This document shows positions 1 to 9,483 of a stretch of DNA of 64,000 nucleotides, in pieces. Where the stretch lies: positions 7,414,501-7,478,500 of the forward strand of contig CM060173.1 in NCBI GenBank assembly GCA_030549775.1, read 5' to 3'. Each line of letters opens with the position of its first letter. Position 1 is the stretch's first letter. The position numbers and the translations under genes were made by a program. Under the pieces are notes generated by a model that was given only the letters and a program-made list of their open reading frames with translations, ran no database searches and had not been told where the DNA came from. This DNA comes from Tamarix chinensis. Its lineage: Eukaryota; Streptophyta; Magnoliopsida; Caryophyllales; Tamaricaceae.

Positions 1-420
1 GTGGCTGTGGAAGGCATATGGTGGCTGTATATTAGAATTGTCTACTGTAGCAATCCCTTTTTTAAATCAGGGTTACTTTGCTATCATTTCTGCACTTAAG
101 CTCTATTTATGGGGTAGTATTTATTGTAATGTTATTTACATTGTCTTATCTAATATGAGGTGTTAAATAGACGTTGCTACTAATTTGATTTTCTGTGGTG
201 GCTATTGGTGGAAACAATTGCATGTTATGAGTGCACGATGGCAAAAATACCATTTAGAAAGCTTGCTTTGGGTGGAGTAGATTAGTCATTAGCAACATGT
301 AGTGATTCTCAACTTTTTTCAGGTGGTGAGGAAAGGCATACTATTTTTTTCTTTCTGAATGTTGTTGCTATTGTCTTCATGTACATCAGGTATATCAGAA
401 GAAATAATCTAGTTGCCCTC
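1..420. other. Flank left of the first Copia element, no gene seen
   Basis: AT-rich sequence without a supported exon. It may be intron of the gene whose 3' exons lie at 8219-9483, because that gene has no visible start further right. The last five bases, CCCTC at 416-420, are a likely target-site copy for the Copia element (compare CCTTC at 5329-5333). Confidence 0.5.
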
Positions 421-679
421 TGTAGAGAATATTGGATAATATCCAGCAAACTCACTGCTCGATATTATCCATAGCTTGTGAGAATAAAATGGTCCAGATT
501 TGATATTGGATATTAGGAGCTATTATTTGAATTTTTCTGAGATATGTTGTCTCTTATTTATTAGGAATTTGGTAAGATACATGGCAGCAGAATCTACTCC
601 TTGCCTATATATATGTACCCGTACATAATATCAATAATATAAAAGTGATTAAAACCTCCATTTTTCTCCCTAATGGGCA
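421..679 (+). repeat. 5' LTR of the Copia element
   Basis: 259 bp, TG...CA. It is directly repeated at 5078-5328. A TATA-like TATATATA lies near 606-613. The primer-binding site starts at the next base. Confidence 0.9.
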
Positions 680-720
680 TGGTATTAGAGCCAGGTTCAA
701 ACCCAAAACCCTAGTCGAAA

Positions 721-1667
721 ATATGGCTTCCGAAGAAACCTCAGCCATCTCCTCAATGCCAAGCAACGATAATGATAGTATTGTTGCCCCTTCATCCTTT
801 CAAATTACCATTCATAGATTGAATGGAAGAAACTATTTGGAATGGGCGCACTTGGTAAAATTAGCCATTGATGGATGAGGAAGGCTGGGATATCTTATTG
901 GTGAGGAGACCAAACTAGAGGAGATTAATCCCAAATTTAAAACCTGGAGGTCTGAAAATTCTCTGGGTACTGCATAGCTTCTCAACTCCATGGAAGAATC
1001 TATTGCTAAACCACACATGTTTATGAAGACTGCAAAGGAAATTTGGCATTCCATTCGTTTAACACACTCAGACTTGGAAAACTCATCCCAAATATTTGAG
1101 TTGAAGTCTAGACTGTGGCACTCAAAGTAAGGACACAGAGATATAACCACCTACTATAATGACATGGTAACTTGGTGGCAGGAATTAGATCAATGTTATG
1201 ATGATATGTGGGAGAATTCAAATGATTGTGCTAGGTTTATGAAGTGTGAAGAGAATGATCGTGTCTACATGTTCTTGGCTGGGGTCAGCCGTATTTTAGA
1301 TGAAGTAAAAGGAAGAATCTTAGGAAGAAAGCCATTGCCAGGCATAAGGGAAGTTTTTTCAGAATTACGGTAGGAAGAGGCTCGAAAGAGGGTTATGTTG
1401 CACACTCAACAATGAGCTATGAATCCAGAATTAGAGAGCTCTGTCCTAATTACACGCAGACCTAGTACAGATGGTGATAGGAGAAAGAAACCGTTGTGTG
1501 ATCACTGCAGAAAGCCATGGAATACTAAGGAAAAGTGCTGGAAACTTTACCCTCACTTGAAACCCCCTAACTCAAAGAGACATTCTGATGGTAGAGCAAT
1601 GCAAACAATCATGGATAAAACTCAAGAGCAACAAGTTGATTCAGGAGGGTCTCCATTCACTCGATAA
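721..1667 (+). pseudogene. Copia gag remnant (UBN2-like plus zinc knuckle)
   Basis: In the 645-878 frame an internal ATG at about 723 opens MASEETSA..., followed by NGRNYLEW, the usual start of a plant Copia gag. Similarity continues through LLNSMEESIAKPHMFM and EIWHSI, but stops break the frame near 877, 975 and 1129. A later segment (1164-1373) holds FLAGVSRILDEVKGRILG. A segment at 1419-1667 has CDHCRKPWNTKEKCWKL, a knuckle with the order C-x2-C-x7-W-x4-C in which the canonical CCHC histidine spacing is altered. Gag normally packages element RNA; this copy cannot be translated whole. Confidence 0.8.
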
Positions 1668-1770
1668 CAAGTTGAGCATCTCCTAAAACTCTTCCAATCC
1701 TCACAATCCTCTGTTAGTTCTTGCTCTCTAGCTCATCAAGGTAATCAGCTATCTTTTCTCCTATAAGTTC

Positions 1771-2115
1771 ATGTCCACACCTGTCTGGATTCTTGATTCC
1801 AGAGCAACAAATCACATGACAAATTGCTCCCAATTATTTAAATCCTATCAACCTTATGCTGGAAATAAAAAAATTAGGGTTGCTGATGGATCACTCTCTG
1901 CTGCTATCGGCGTAGGATCTATCCAACTCACTTCCTTACTATCACTTGATAATGTTCTCCATGTGCCTAAATTATCGTGCAACTTACTCTTTATCGGCAA
2001 GTTGACTCATGATATTAAATGTCAAGTTAACTTCTATTCCTCACAGTGTGAATTTCAGGATCAAGTCTTGGGGAAGATGATTGGCAATGCTAAGGAGGTT
2101 GATGGGCTTTATTAG
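1771..2115 (+). pseudogene. Copia protease remnant
   Basis: The segment starts with WILDSRATNHMT. Copia proteases have D-S/T-G-A-T at this point, so the active-site glycine has become arginine, which should abolish activity. The downstream reading VADGSLSAAIGVGSIQL and NVLHVPKLSCNLLFIGKL is typical of the protease to integrase linker. A stop at 2113-2115 ends the frame before the integrase zinc-binding domain. Confidence 0.8.
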
Positions 2116-2179
2116 TTCTTCGGGAATTCGAAATCTGGGCAATCTGCCCACAGTTCATGTTTTAGATCTACTTCTGTTT

Positions 2180-2835
2180 CTCATAATTATGAAATAATGT
2201 TATGGTATTACTAATTAGGTCATCCCAATTTTGGATATCTAAAACAATTATTTCCAAAATTATTTATTAATAAAGATCCCATAGTTCTTCATTGTGAAAT
2301 ATGCATTTTGGCTAAGCATCATCGATCCATTTATCCCATCCAACCCTATAAACCCACTACACCTTTCACCCTTATACACAGTGATGTTTGGGGACCCTCA
2401 CAGATTCCAACCACATTAGGAAAAAGATAGTTTGTAACCTTCACTGATGATCATACTAGAATAGGCTGGGTATTTTTGATGAAAGAGAAATCCGAAGTGA
2501 CAGACATATTTAGGAACCTTTACAACATGATTCAAACCCAGCTTAACACAAACATTAAAATCTTTAGAAATGATAATGGTCGAGAATTCTTTAATGCAGT
2601 ATTAGGAGATTTTTTCTTAAAAAAGGGGATAGTCCACTCATGCAATGATACCCCAAAACAGAAAGGGGTAGCTGAGCGTAAAAATAGACACCTCCTAGAG
2701 GTATCTTGTGCCATTAGATTTACAACTCATCCCAAAATATCTATGGGGGTTTCCATGCTAACAGCCATTTACTTGATCAACCGTATTCCATCTAAGGTCC
2801 TGGATTTCAAAACACTCTTAAGACCATACAATTAA
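2180..2835 (+). pseudogene. Copia integrase remnant
   Basis: Integrase would insert element DNA into the chromosome. The zinc-binding part begins near 2200 (LGHPNFGYLKQL, then HCEICILAKHH). The catalytic core follows: first Asp in HSDVWGPSQ near 2380, second in FRNDNGREF near 2570 (family usually R-S-D-N-G), and Glu in GVAERKNRHLLE near 2675. A TAG lies at about 2428. The frame remains open from 2476 to INRIPSKVLDF and then runs into unrelated sequence at about 2836, so the C-terminal portion of integrase is missing. Confidence 0.85.
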
Positions 2836-3270
2836 ATATCGGTTCCGATACGCAATATCGGCCGATATTTATCAGGTTTTGGGTTAGCCGATACGCGAAA
2901 TTGGCGATAAGCGATGGATTTAGAATTTCACGTATTTATCAGCGATATATCAGTTATCGACCGATATTTGCCGATATTTTACCGATATTTACCGATATTT
3001 AACGATATTTACTGGTATTTGCTAATATTTATTGTGAAAAAAAAAATAAAAAATCACGCCGCGACAACCGCGACATATAAAATATCGTTTGCGACGCTCC
3101 GATACCGCGATTTTATTGCACTAGTGTTTTTGGTTATTAAAAGTATATGGTTAAAAAATTTGACCGCAACCATCTAAGCTCTAGCGTAAAGGAACTAGAT
3201 CTTGCACTAGTTGTCCTTTATATCCACTATCAAAATTTGTCAGTTTTAAACACCCCTCATCTTCTTTTTT
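2836..3270. repeat. Foreign segment with CGATATTT repeats replacing Copia sequence
   Basis: This stretch has no Copia coding similarity and stands where several hundred bases of integrase C-terminus and linker should be. It contains many CCGATATTT / ATATCGG words, dense at about 2953-3030 where CCGATATTT recurs in near tandem, and the start has the inverted pair ATATCGGTTCCGATA. I could not find clean terminal repeats or a target duplication. It may be a small DNA transposon or filler DNA from a deletion. Confidence 0.5.
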
Positions 3271-4508
3271 TTGCTTTCTCTAGTCATGTATCTTTTGTGG
3301 AGATTCCAAAGAATGTTCAAGATGCTCTAAAGGTTCTAGAGTGGAAGAAGGCAATCCTTGAAGAAATGAGTGCTCTTGAGAAAAATAAGATGTGGGAAGT
3401 TGTTACTCTGCTAAGAGGAAAGTCTTTAGTTGGGTGCAAGTGGGTATTCACTTTGAAATACAAGGCTGATGGTACTCTAAAAAGATATAAGGCACGGTTG
3501 GTGGCAAAGCTTCACAAAAAGTATGGGATTGACTACACCGAAACATTTGCCCCTGTGGCAAAACTAAATACAATTCGAGTTCTATTATCTATTGCTGCCA
3601 ACCTTGGTTAGCCCCTATATTGACATTAAGAATGTGTTCTTGAATGGCAATCTAAGAGAAGTTCTCATGACACAACCACTAGACTTTGAGGACAAGTTTG
3701 GCTTAAAAGTGTGCAGGTTGAATAAAGCACTTTATGGTCTGAAGCAGTTTCCTCGGGCATGGTTTGAGAAATTTACCAAATCGGTGAAGAGACAAGGGTA
3801 TACTTAAGCTCAAGGTGATCATACAATGTTTACCAGACACTCAAGAGAGGGGACAGTGTCGGTGTTAATTGTATATGTGGATGATATCATTGTGATAGGA
3901 AATGATTGGGAAGAAATGGATTGACTAAAAGTTGGATTGGCCAACGTATTTGAGATAAAGGACTTAAGAGCTCTAAAATACTTTCTGGGAATGGAAGCTG
4001 CCAGATTAGGAAAAGACATTATGGTGACTTAATGCAAGTATGTGATAGACCTTCATGAAACTGGTTTGAGTGGCTGCAAACTAGTTGATACACCAATAGA
4101 TGCTAATATAACATTGGGGTCTTATAAAGAAAGCCAGCATGTTGATACAACTAGGTACCAATGGCTAGTTGGGAAGCTAATTTATCTTTCTCACACTTGT
4201 CCTGATGTTGCTTTTGCTGTTAGCTTGGTTAGCCAATTCATGCATTCCGCACGCACTGAACACCTAAATGCAACATACAGAATTGTGAGGTACTTGAAAA
4301 GGTTACCTGGGTGAGGTTTATTATTCAGGAAGAATGAGCAGAGGGAGATTGAAGCTTTTACTGATGCAGACTGGGCAGGATCCATTGAAGATAGAAAGTC
4401 TACTTTTGTTTATTGTACGTATGTATGGGGGAATCTAGTCACTTGGAGAAGATGTAGAATGTGGTAGCACGGAGTAGTTCAGAAGCTGAATTTCGAGCCA
4501 TGTGTCAC
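3271..4508 (+). pseudogene. Copia reverse transcriptase and start of RNase H, broken
   Basis: Similarity resumes with [18 protein letters not shown] and [15 protein letters not shown], then [20 protein letters not shown] and the conserved [16 protein letters not shown]. After a stop near 3610 come LNKALYGLKQFPRAWF and VYVDDIIVIGND (near 3870), so the catalytic YVDD is intact. RNase H signatures QWLVGKLIYLSHTCPD, YLKRLPG and AFTDADWAGS follow. Stops near 3807, 3922, 4030 and 4312 and frame changes disable it. Reverse transcriptase copies element RNA into DNA. Confidence 0.9.
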
Positions 4509-4759
4509 GGTCCGTGACTTGCCCCAAGCATCTAGCCAATGAGCCATGCGGATATGGGTGCTCCCTGGTTGCCTGATGGTTGCTAATGTCGATGTTATGT
4601 CTCAGGTACGACTCGGTGTCCCTCTTATGCATCTCTTTGTGGTATTATTGCGGGATGTTGCGCATATTCGGCATGGTGCTCGGCGGTTCGTAACGTGGGA
4701 TGCTGGCCTCGCCAGGGGCGCTGGGGCCGAAACCTCTGAGCACGTGACACATGGCTCAG
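4509..4759. mobile_element. 251-bp GC-rich insert inside RNase H
   Basis: Reading across 4508 and 4760 restores the expected RNase H order (EFRAMCH, then GTCELIWL), so exactly this block is extra. It is much richer in G+C than the host element. CATGTGTCAC (4499-4508) and its exact reverse complement GTGACACATG (4744-4753) bracket it, and GTCACGG-T-CCGTGAC forms a palindrome at 4504-4518. Possible 9-bp target copies are too diverged to confirm. A small non-autonomous DNA element is the likeliest source. Confidence 0.5.
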
Positions 4760-5077
4760 GGGACCTGTGAGCTAATCTGGCTCAGGAGGATTGTTAGTGA
4801 ATTACATCTACCGGTTAGCAAGCCCATGAAATGTACTGTGACAAGGCAGCCATAAGCATTGCATAGAGCCTAGTTTAACATGGTCTAACGAAGCATATTG
4901 AGATTGATAGACATTTCATAAAGGAAAAACTTGAGGAAGGTGCAGTCGGTCTACCGTTTGTGCCCACTACTCAGCAGACAACAGAAATCCTTAAAAATGG
5001 GTTATTTGAGCCTAATTTTGAATTTTTTGTTGGCAAGTTGGGCATGGTTGATATCTATGGACCAACTTGAGGGGGAG
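4760..5077 (+). pseudogene. Copia RNase H C-terminus and polypurine tract
   Basis: Continues the RNase H reading with LPVSKPMKC, KHIEIDRHFIKEKLEEGAV, FVPTTQQT and KLGMVDIYGP, the usual end of plant Copia polyproteins. The polypurine tract GAGGGGGAG at about 5069-5077 primes plus-strand synthesis and directly precedes the 3' LTR. Confidence 0.85.
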
Positions 5078-5328
5078 TGTAGAGAATATTGGATAGTATC
5101 CAGCGAACTCACTGCTGGATGTTATCCATAGCTTGGGAGAATAAAAAGGTCCAGATATGATGCTGGATATTAGGAGCTATTATTTGACTTTTTGAGATAT
5201 GTTATCTTCTATTTATTAGGAAAGGATACATGGCAGGAGAATCTACTCCTTGCCTATATATATGTACCCGTGCATAATATCAATAATATAAGAGTGATTA
5301 AAACCTCTATTTTTCTTCCAAACTGGCA
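5078..5328 (+). repeat. 3' LTR of the Copia element
   Basis: 251 bp, direct repeat of 421-679 with several small deletions, ending TGGCA. It is followed by CCTTC, a one-mismatch copy of the left flank. Confidence 0.9.
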
Positions 5329-5477
5329 CCTTCATTTACTTCTTTTAATTCAGGGTGTTTATTTTTTCCAATTGGTACTTACCATTCCAGTTGTTTATAA
5401 AACAAAGAAATCATCCCTGACCTTTCTCTTGGATATCCATGTTCTTGAAGAATAGTGGGTTTGAACTATAAATGTAG

Positions 5478-5573
5478 GGGTTCAACATGTTGGAGAAGGG
5501 CATATGTTACTAGGAATGTATGAAGAGTATAATCCACCACTTTTGATTATGACAGGGACATATGTTGACGAGG
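5478..5573 (+). CDS. Possible isolated internal exon
   Basis: A 96-base open stretch lies between an acceptor-like TGTAG at 5473-5477 and a strong donor GTAAGAG at 5574-5580. In the frame starting at 5480 it reads VQHVGEGHMLLGMYEEY followed by NPPLLIMTGTYVDE, a natural-looking composition in an otherwise stop-rich region. It could be an internal exon of the gene ending at 9483, or chance. I do not recognise the protein. Confidence 0.3.
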
Positions 5574-6100
5574 GTAAGAGACTTTTAATCTATTTTAGTT
5601 TATTTCACCTATTTGATCTTTTACGTTCTAGGATTCAGTTTTCTTTTAGTCCTCATGTATAATTTCTTATTATATTTATCTATTCTTTGATTATTGGGTA
5701 TAACTACCAGAGGGTTCAATCAATTCGCCTAAATTTAAAGCATTTGCTCTTGTAATTGCTACCTGTTCTCCATTTTCATTCTTTTATTCTCTGCCGGAAT
5801 TGGTCCCTATTAATTCCTAGGCTCCCTAGTCGTTGGGCTCTTTGCTTGATCAGACTGAATTTGATGTCTAGTGCTTGGGCCTTCACCTTCATTAGAAATT
5901 AAATTCAGAAGTCTAGACAAGCTTTTCTGCTGTTGTAATAGTTCTTCAGCATATCCATATAGATTCACCTCTTAATTAGTTAGGAATCCTGGTTTGGGGA
6001 TATCCCTTTGTTGCCACATTTTGGGTTTCAATTCCACTATTGAGGTTTACTAGCTTCGGCTTTTGATATAATATGTAAAGTAGTTAGTTAAATTTTAGTA
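5574..6100. other. Intron-like or intergenic AT-rich sequence
   Basis: No open frame, repeat or RNA gene could be supported. Confidence 0.5.
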
Positions 6101-6638
6101 TTGGGCTGTGCAAAAAATCCGGGATCCGAAAATCCGATCCGATATTTAAAAATCCGATCCGATATTTCGGATATCCGAACCGGTTTTATTCTAAAAGGAT
6201 ATCCGACATTCGGATATCCGGTTTTTTTTTGGATTATCCGATCCGAAAAAATATCCGATATTTTGTTGATTATTTCAATAATACACCATATTATTGTGTT
6301 TTTATAGTTTTAAGTTTTAAAATTTTATTTATTTTTATATTTTAAATATTTATAATAATATTTTAATACTTCTTTTAGATAAAATAAGATATTTATACGA
6401 ATATAGATATGAATATTAATTGATATATGATCCTTATTTTTAAAAATATTATAGCAAAAGTTATTAAAATTGATAAAATAGTATTTTCATACGGATATTG
6501 GATATATCCGAATCTGGTCTATATCCGGTCTATATTTTTCGGATATCCGCATCCCGGATATCCGGTCTAAAAAAATGCGGAGCGGATATCCGAAAAAATA
6601 TCCGAATGGATACGGATATCCGGTTTTGCACACCCCTT
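6101..6638. mobile_element. Non-autonomous hAT-like element (MITE) with GGATATCC palindromes
   Basis: The ends are inverted: TTGGGCTGTGCAAAA at 6101-6115 against the complement of TTTTGCACACCCCTT at 6624-6638. TGTGCAAAA-type termini after a G-run resemble hAT elements. The perfect palindrome CGGATATCCG occurs six times (6168, 6211, 6540, 6555, 6583, 6613), clustered towards both ends, with an AT-rich centre and no transposase. An 8-bp target duplication is not clear. Confidence 0.6.
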
Positions 6639-7700
6639 CTATCTGCCGAATCTTTTACTTTAGTAATAGGAAATTAGCTTACTTATTTAGACAATACTTT
6701 AGATATTAATTATAATTTGATTGCTCTTGATTTATAGGGTCATCTTTTTTAGTGGGTTGGTATTGTTGGATTGTTATTTTAGGTAAGTAACTATTGTCCC
6801 ATTATTTTTATGTTTCTTATCCCTTGATTTTACAATATTATCTTATAAGTGACTTACTCTTCTACCCTTTCTGTTTTAATATGCCATATTTTTGTTATGG
6901 ATTCTTATTTTCTATTTTTATAAGATATTATTTTGTGAAATATGTTTTTTATACGCTAAGTCATTCCTGTTTCATAACTTCATATTTTGTACAAAATTTG
7001 GGATCAAGCACTGTACTGACCATTATTTGATTGTTTAAGTTATTGTTTTACCTTATAGTTGATATATTGTATTTTGCTGAGTAGGACTGTTTTAGTGTTT
7101 TGTAATTGTGCCTCCAAGGGGCAGGGAAAGCCCTTATTGGTCCGTAGGACAGTATGGGATTGGTAATTGATCTTGCTATTAGTGCACTATGTAAGACATC
7201 TTATTGACTCTTAGCAAACGACAGGGGGATTGTCATTTAGTTGTCTATATTTCTCCTTAGTTGAGGGGCCCTAGTGGCCTCAGTTACTATGCTGATTGAT
7301 TGTGATTGATTGTTGTGGTTCTGTCTGATTCATGGTCCGATACTCCTATTAACCCTCCATTGTTCTGCAATTGAATCAATCATCTGTATTTTGTATTGTC
7401 CTCCTCACGATTATTTTATGATCATTTATTTTCTGTATTTTACGGTTATTCTGCATTTTGTTTTCTAAAATATCTTGATCCCTATTTTGGCCTGTGGGCT
7501 CGTTAACATTTCAGGTTAGCAGGTTGGAGCATATCTCGGAGGTTCAGGGTCAAGTGCTTAGACAACCATCTAGTTTGGTTGAACGGCTATAATATAAAAA
7601 CTAGTTTTTTTTAGTGCCGTTATAGTAAGCTAAGTATTTGGAACATATTTGTTACTGGAATCCCTCCTGGACTCATTCTAGCTTTAAGAAAACTTAGTTA
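6639..7700. other. AT-rich non-coding stretch
   Basis: Short chance frames only. Its right part may belong to the degraded LTR whose end is suspected at 7812. Confidence 0.4.
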
Positions 7701-7812
7701 TGTTTGATATTATGGTTTTGCTCTGTTTTAGCCTTACTAACTATACAAGTCCCCTTATGTAGTTGGCGGCATGTGACACCTTCTAACTAGGGAATAGTTT
7801 CGAGGTGTTACA
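7701..7812 (+). repeat. Probable 3' terminus of an old long-LTR fragment
   Basis: The run TTTTAGCCTTACTAA ... GTGACACC ... AGGTGTTACA resembles the last hundred bases of the long LTRs elsewhere in the window (for example 42070-42198, and 18011-18150 in reverse), which also end with GGTGTTACA-like termini. The matching LTR start was not found. Confidence 0.35.
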
Positions 7813-8218
7813 ATGAAGGTGAATTTTAAACAGATTTGATTGCGTGTACCTATCATTACCACTCATTTCTACTTCCATCCTGAAAGTTTCAAAAAATTTG
7901 ATGTCTGAGGCAAATATTACATAGATGAGGTGAGTAGGAAGTCTAAGGTTGGGCTGGTGTTGTCTTATGACTTTCATATCTGATGTTGGAAATATTTGGA
8001 TAATGTCTCGTGTTGGGCATTGCTAGCCGGTATTTGCCTCTTCTCTTCTCAACTCTTCCTCTGCTGGAATTTTGTTGTAGTATAGTTCTGTGAACTATCA
8101 AGTCTTAAGTGGTTTGTTTTTACATCTTTAGTCTTGTCATGGTATCGTAACTGCATACTAATTTATGGTGTACAGAGAAGCACGTCAGTAACCAAGGCCA
8201 TGTAACTTATTTCTCCAG

Positions 8219-9483
8219 GTGCAAGGGAAGGACCGTTTACTTGTGAAATGTGTGGCAGACCAACTTGGCTTGGATGGCTCGTACATGCCACGTACATATA
8301 TCGAACAAATTCAGCTTGAAAGGCTTGTGAATGATGTTATGGTATGAGCTTATTAGGCCATTTTATTCATATTCAAGCCATCTTCATGCCTAATAAATGG
8401 TAATTTTATCATCTTTCAGGCGTTGCCAGAAGATCTGAAGACAAAGCTCAGTCTAGATGAGGATCTTGTTTCAAGCCCAAAGGAGGCACTTTCTCGTGCT
8501 TCAGCTGATAGGGTTGCCTGGCGAAACAAGCATCTTAAGAGGTGAATTGCTTTTCAGCTTATATAGCATCATATGGACACTGATATGTCAATGAGATGTA
8601 TATTCTAATTTAATGAGTTGAATATTATTAATACAATGCTGTCGTCTACAATTGTGTGCAGGGGTATGTCTCGTTCATACACAAACCAGAGAGAAAATGA
8701 TCTCCCGAGGTTCAGGGGTTTTGATGTCAGCAATGACAGAAATTCTGAATCGGCAGCGGCTAATCAGGTGATTCTGGTGGCTTCGGGATAGCTTAGAAGT
8801 ACCAATAATCTGATAATATTCAAACCTTTATCATGATTTGCAACTAAACAGTTTCATCACATGATGTTTAGGGTGTGATTACAAATCTGTCGGAACAAAT
8901 CTCAACACTAAACGATAGGATGGATGAATTTACGTCAAGGATTGAAGAGGTAAGCTCCAAATTAATCCCCAAGAAGGTATCTCCTAGCCAACAGAACTTG
9001 GTCCTGCACTCCGAGGCTTGCAACGGTTCTGCTCCCACGTCCTATTTCCTCTCCAGCTTAAGCAATGGGTCACTGGCTGGATCTATTCTTCCCAATTCCT
9101 CATCATCGTCTCAGTTGTTTAAGGAATCTCCTGTTATGGAAGAGGTATACTGGTCGGATTATATAATATATGGACTTTCTGTGTTTCAACATTGTATCTT
9201 TTTGGTGTTGCTATTCTTGTATGACGTTTTATCTGCTGGTCGCGTTTTCCATCCCTGACAGATACTGAATATAACCCGAGGGCAGCGCCAAATAATTCAT
9301 CAACTGGACAATCTAAGCAGTCTCCTGCGAGGGTGTACGGGGGAGAGAACTCGTCGAGCTAGCATAGACAGGAGGAAAAACATGATATCTGATGCCGAAA
9401 GTGTGAAGTATTCTCTGGTGGTGACACTGGTAGTCGGTGGTTTGGGTCTCTTCCTGTACAAGGGCATTTGGAGTCGAAACTAA
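8219..9483 (+). CDS. 3' exons of a coiled-coil, tail-anchored membrane protein gene
   Basis: Five exons join in frame: 8219-8341, 8420-8541, 8662-8767, 8872-9144 and 9262-9483 (TAA at 9481-9483). All introns are GT-AG and short. The product runs from [20 protein letters not shown] through [16 protein letters not shown], then [20 protein letters not shown] (a coiled-coil heptad pattern), a Ser-rich stretch, a second helical segment [19 protein letters not shown], and near the C-terminus [18 protein letters not shown], one membrane span followed by a few residues. That arrangement suggests a tail-anchored protein with its bulk in the cytosol or nucleoplasm. I do not recognise the family. The start lies upstream: a 5' portion is missing or outside the window, possibly separated by introns carrying the Copia and hAT-like insertions. 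A GTAAGC at 8950 is a potential alternative donor, but the downstream frame stays open and protein-like. Confidence 0.8.

Larger units (their letters stand above)
421..5328 (+). mobile_element. Degenerate Ty1/copia LTR retrotransposon
   Basis: Complete in outline: 5' LTR 421-679, primer-binding site 680-691 (TGGTATTAGAGC, initiator-Met tRNA type), gag, protease, integrase, reverse transcriptase and RNase H in Copia order, a polypurine tract GAGGGGGAG just before the 3' LTR, and the 3' LTR 5078-5328. The LTRs begin TG and end CA and differ at roughly a tenth of positions, so the insertion is old. Flanks CCCTC and CCTTC fit a 5-bp target duplication with one transition. The coding region is dead. 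It has many in-frame stops, the stretch between integrase and reverse transcriptase is replaced (about 2836-3270), and RNase H is interrupted by a 251-bp GC-rich insert (4509-4759). Confidence 0.93.

Noticed and set aside
8875..9258. 127-codon continuous frame as a separate gene
   Set aside because: It is exon four of the spliced gene read past its donor at 9145; splicing to 9262 restores a better C-terminus.
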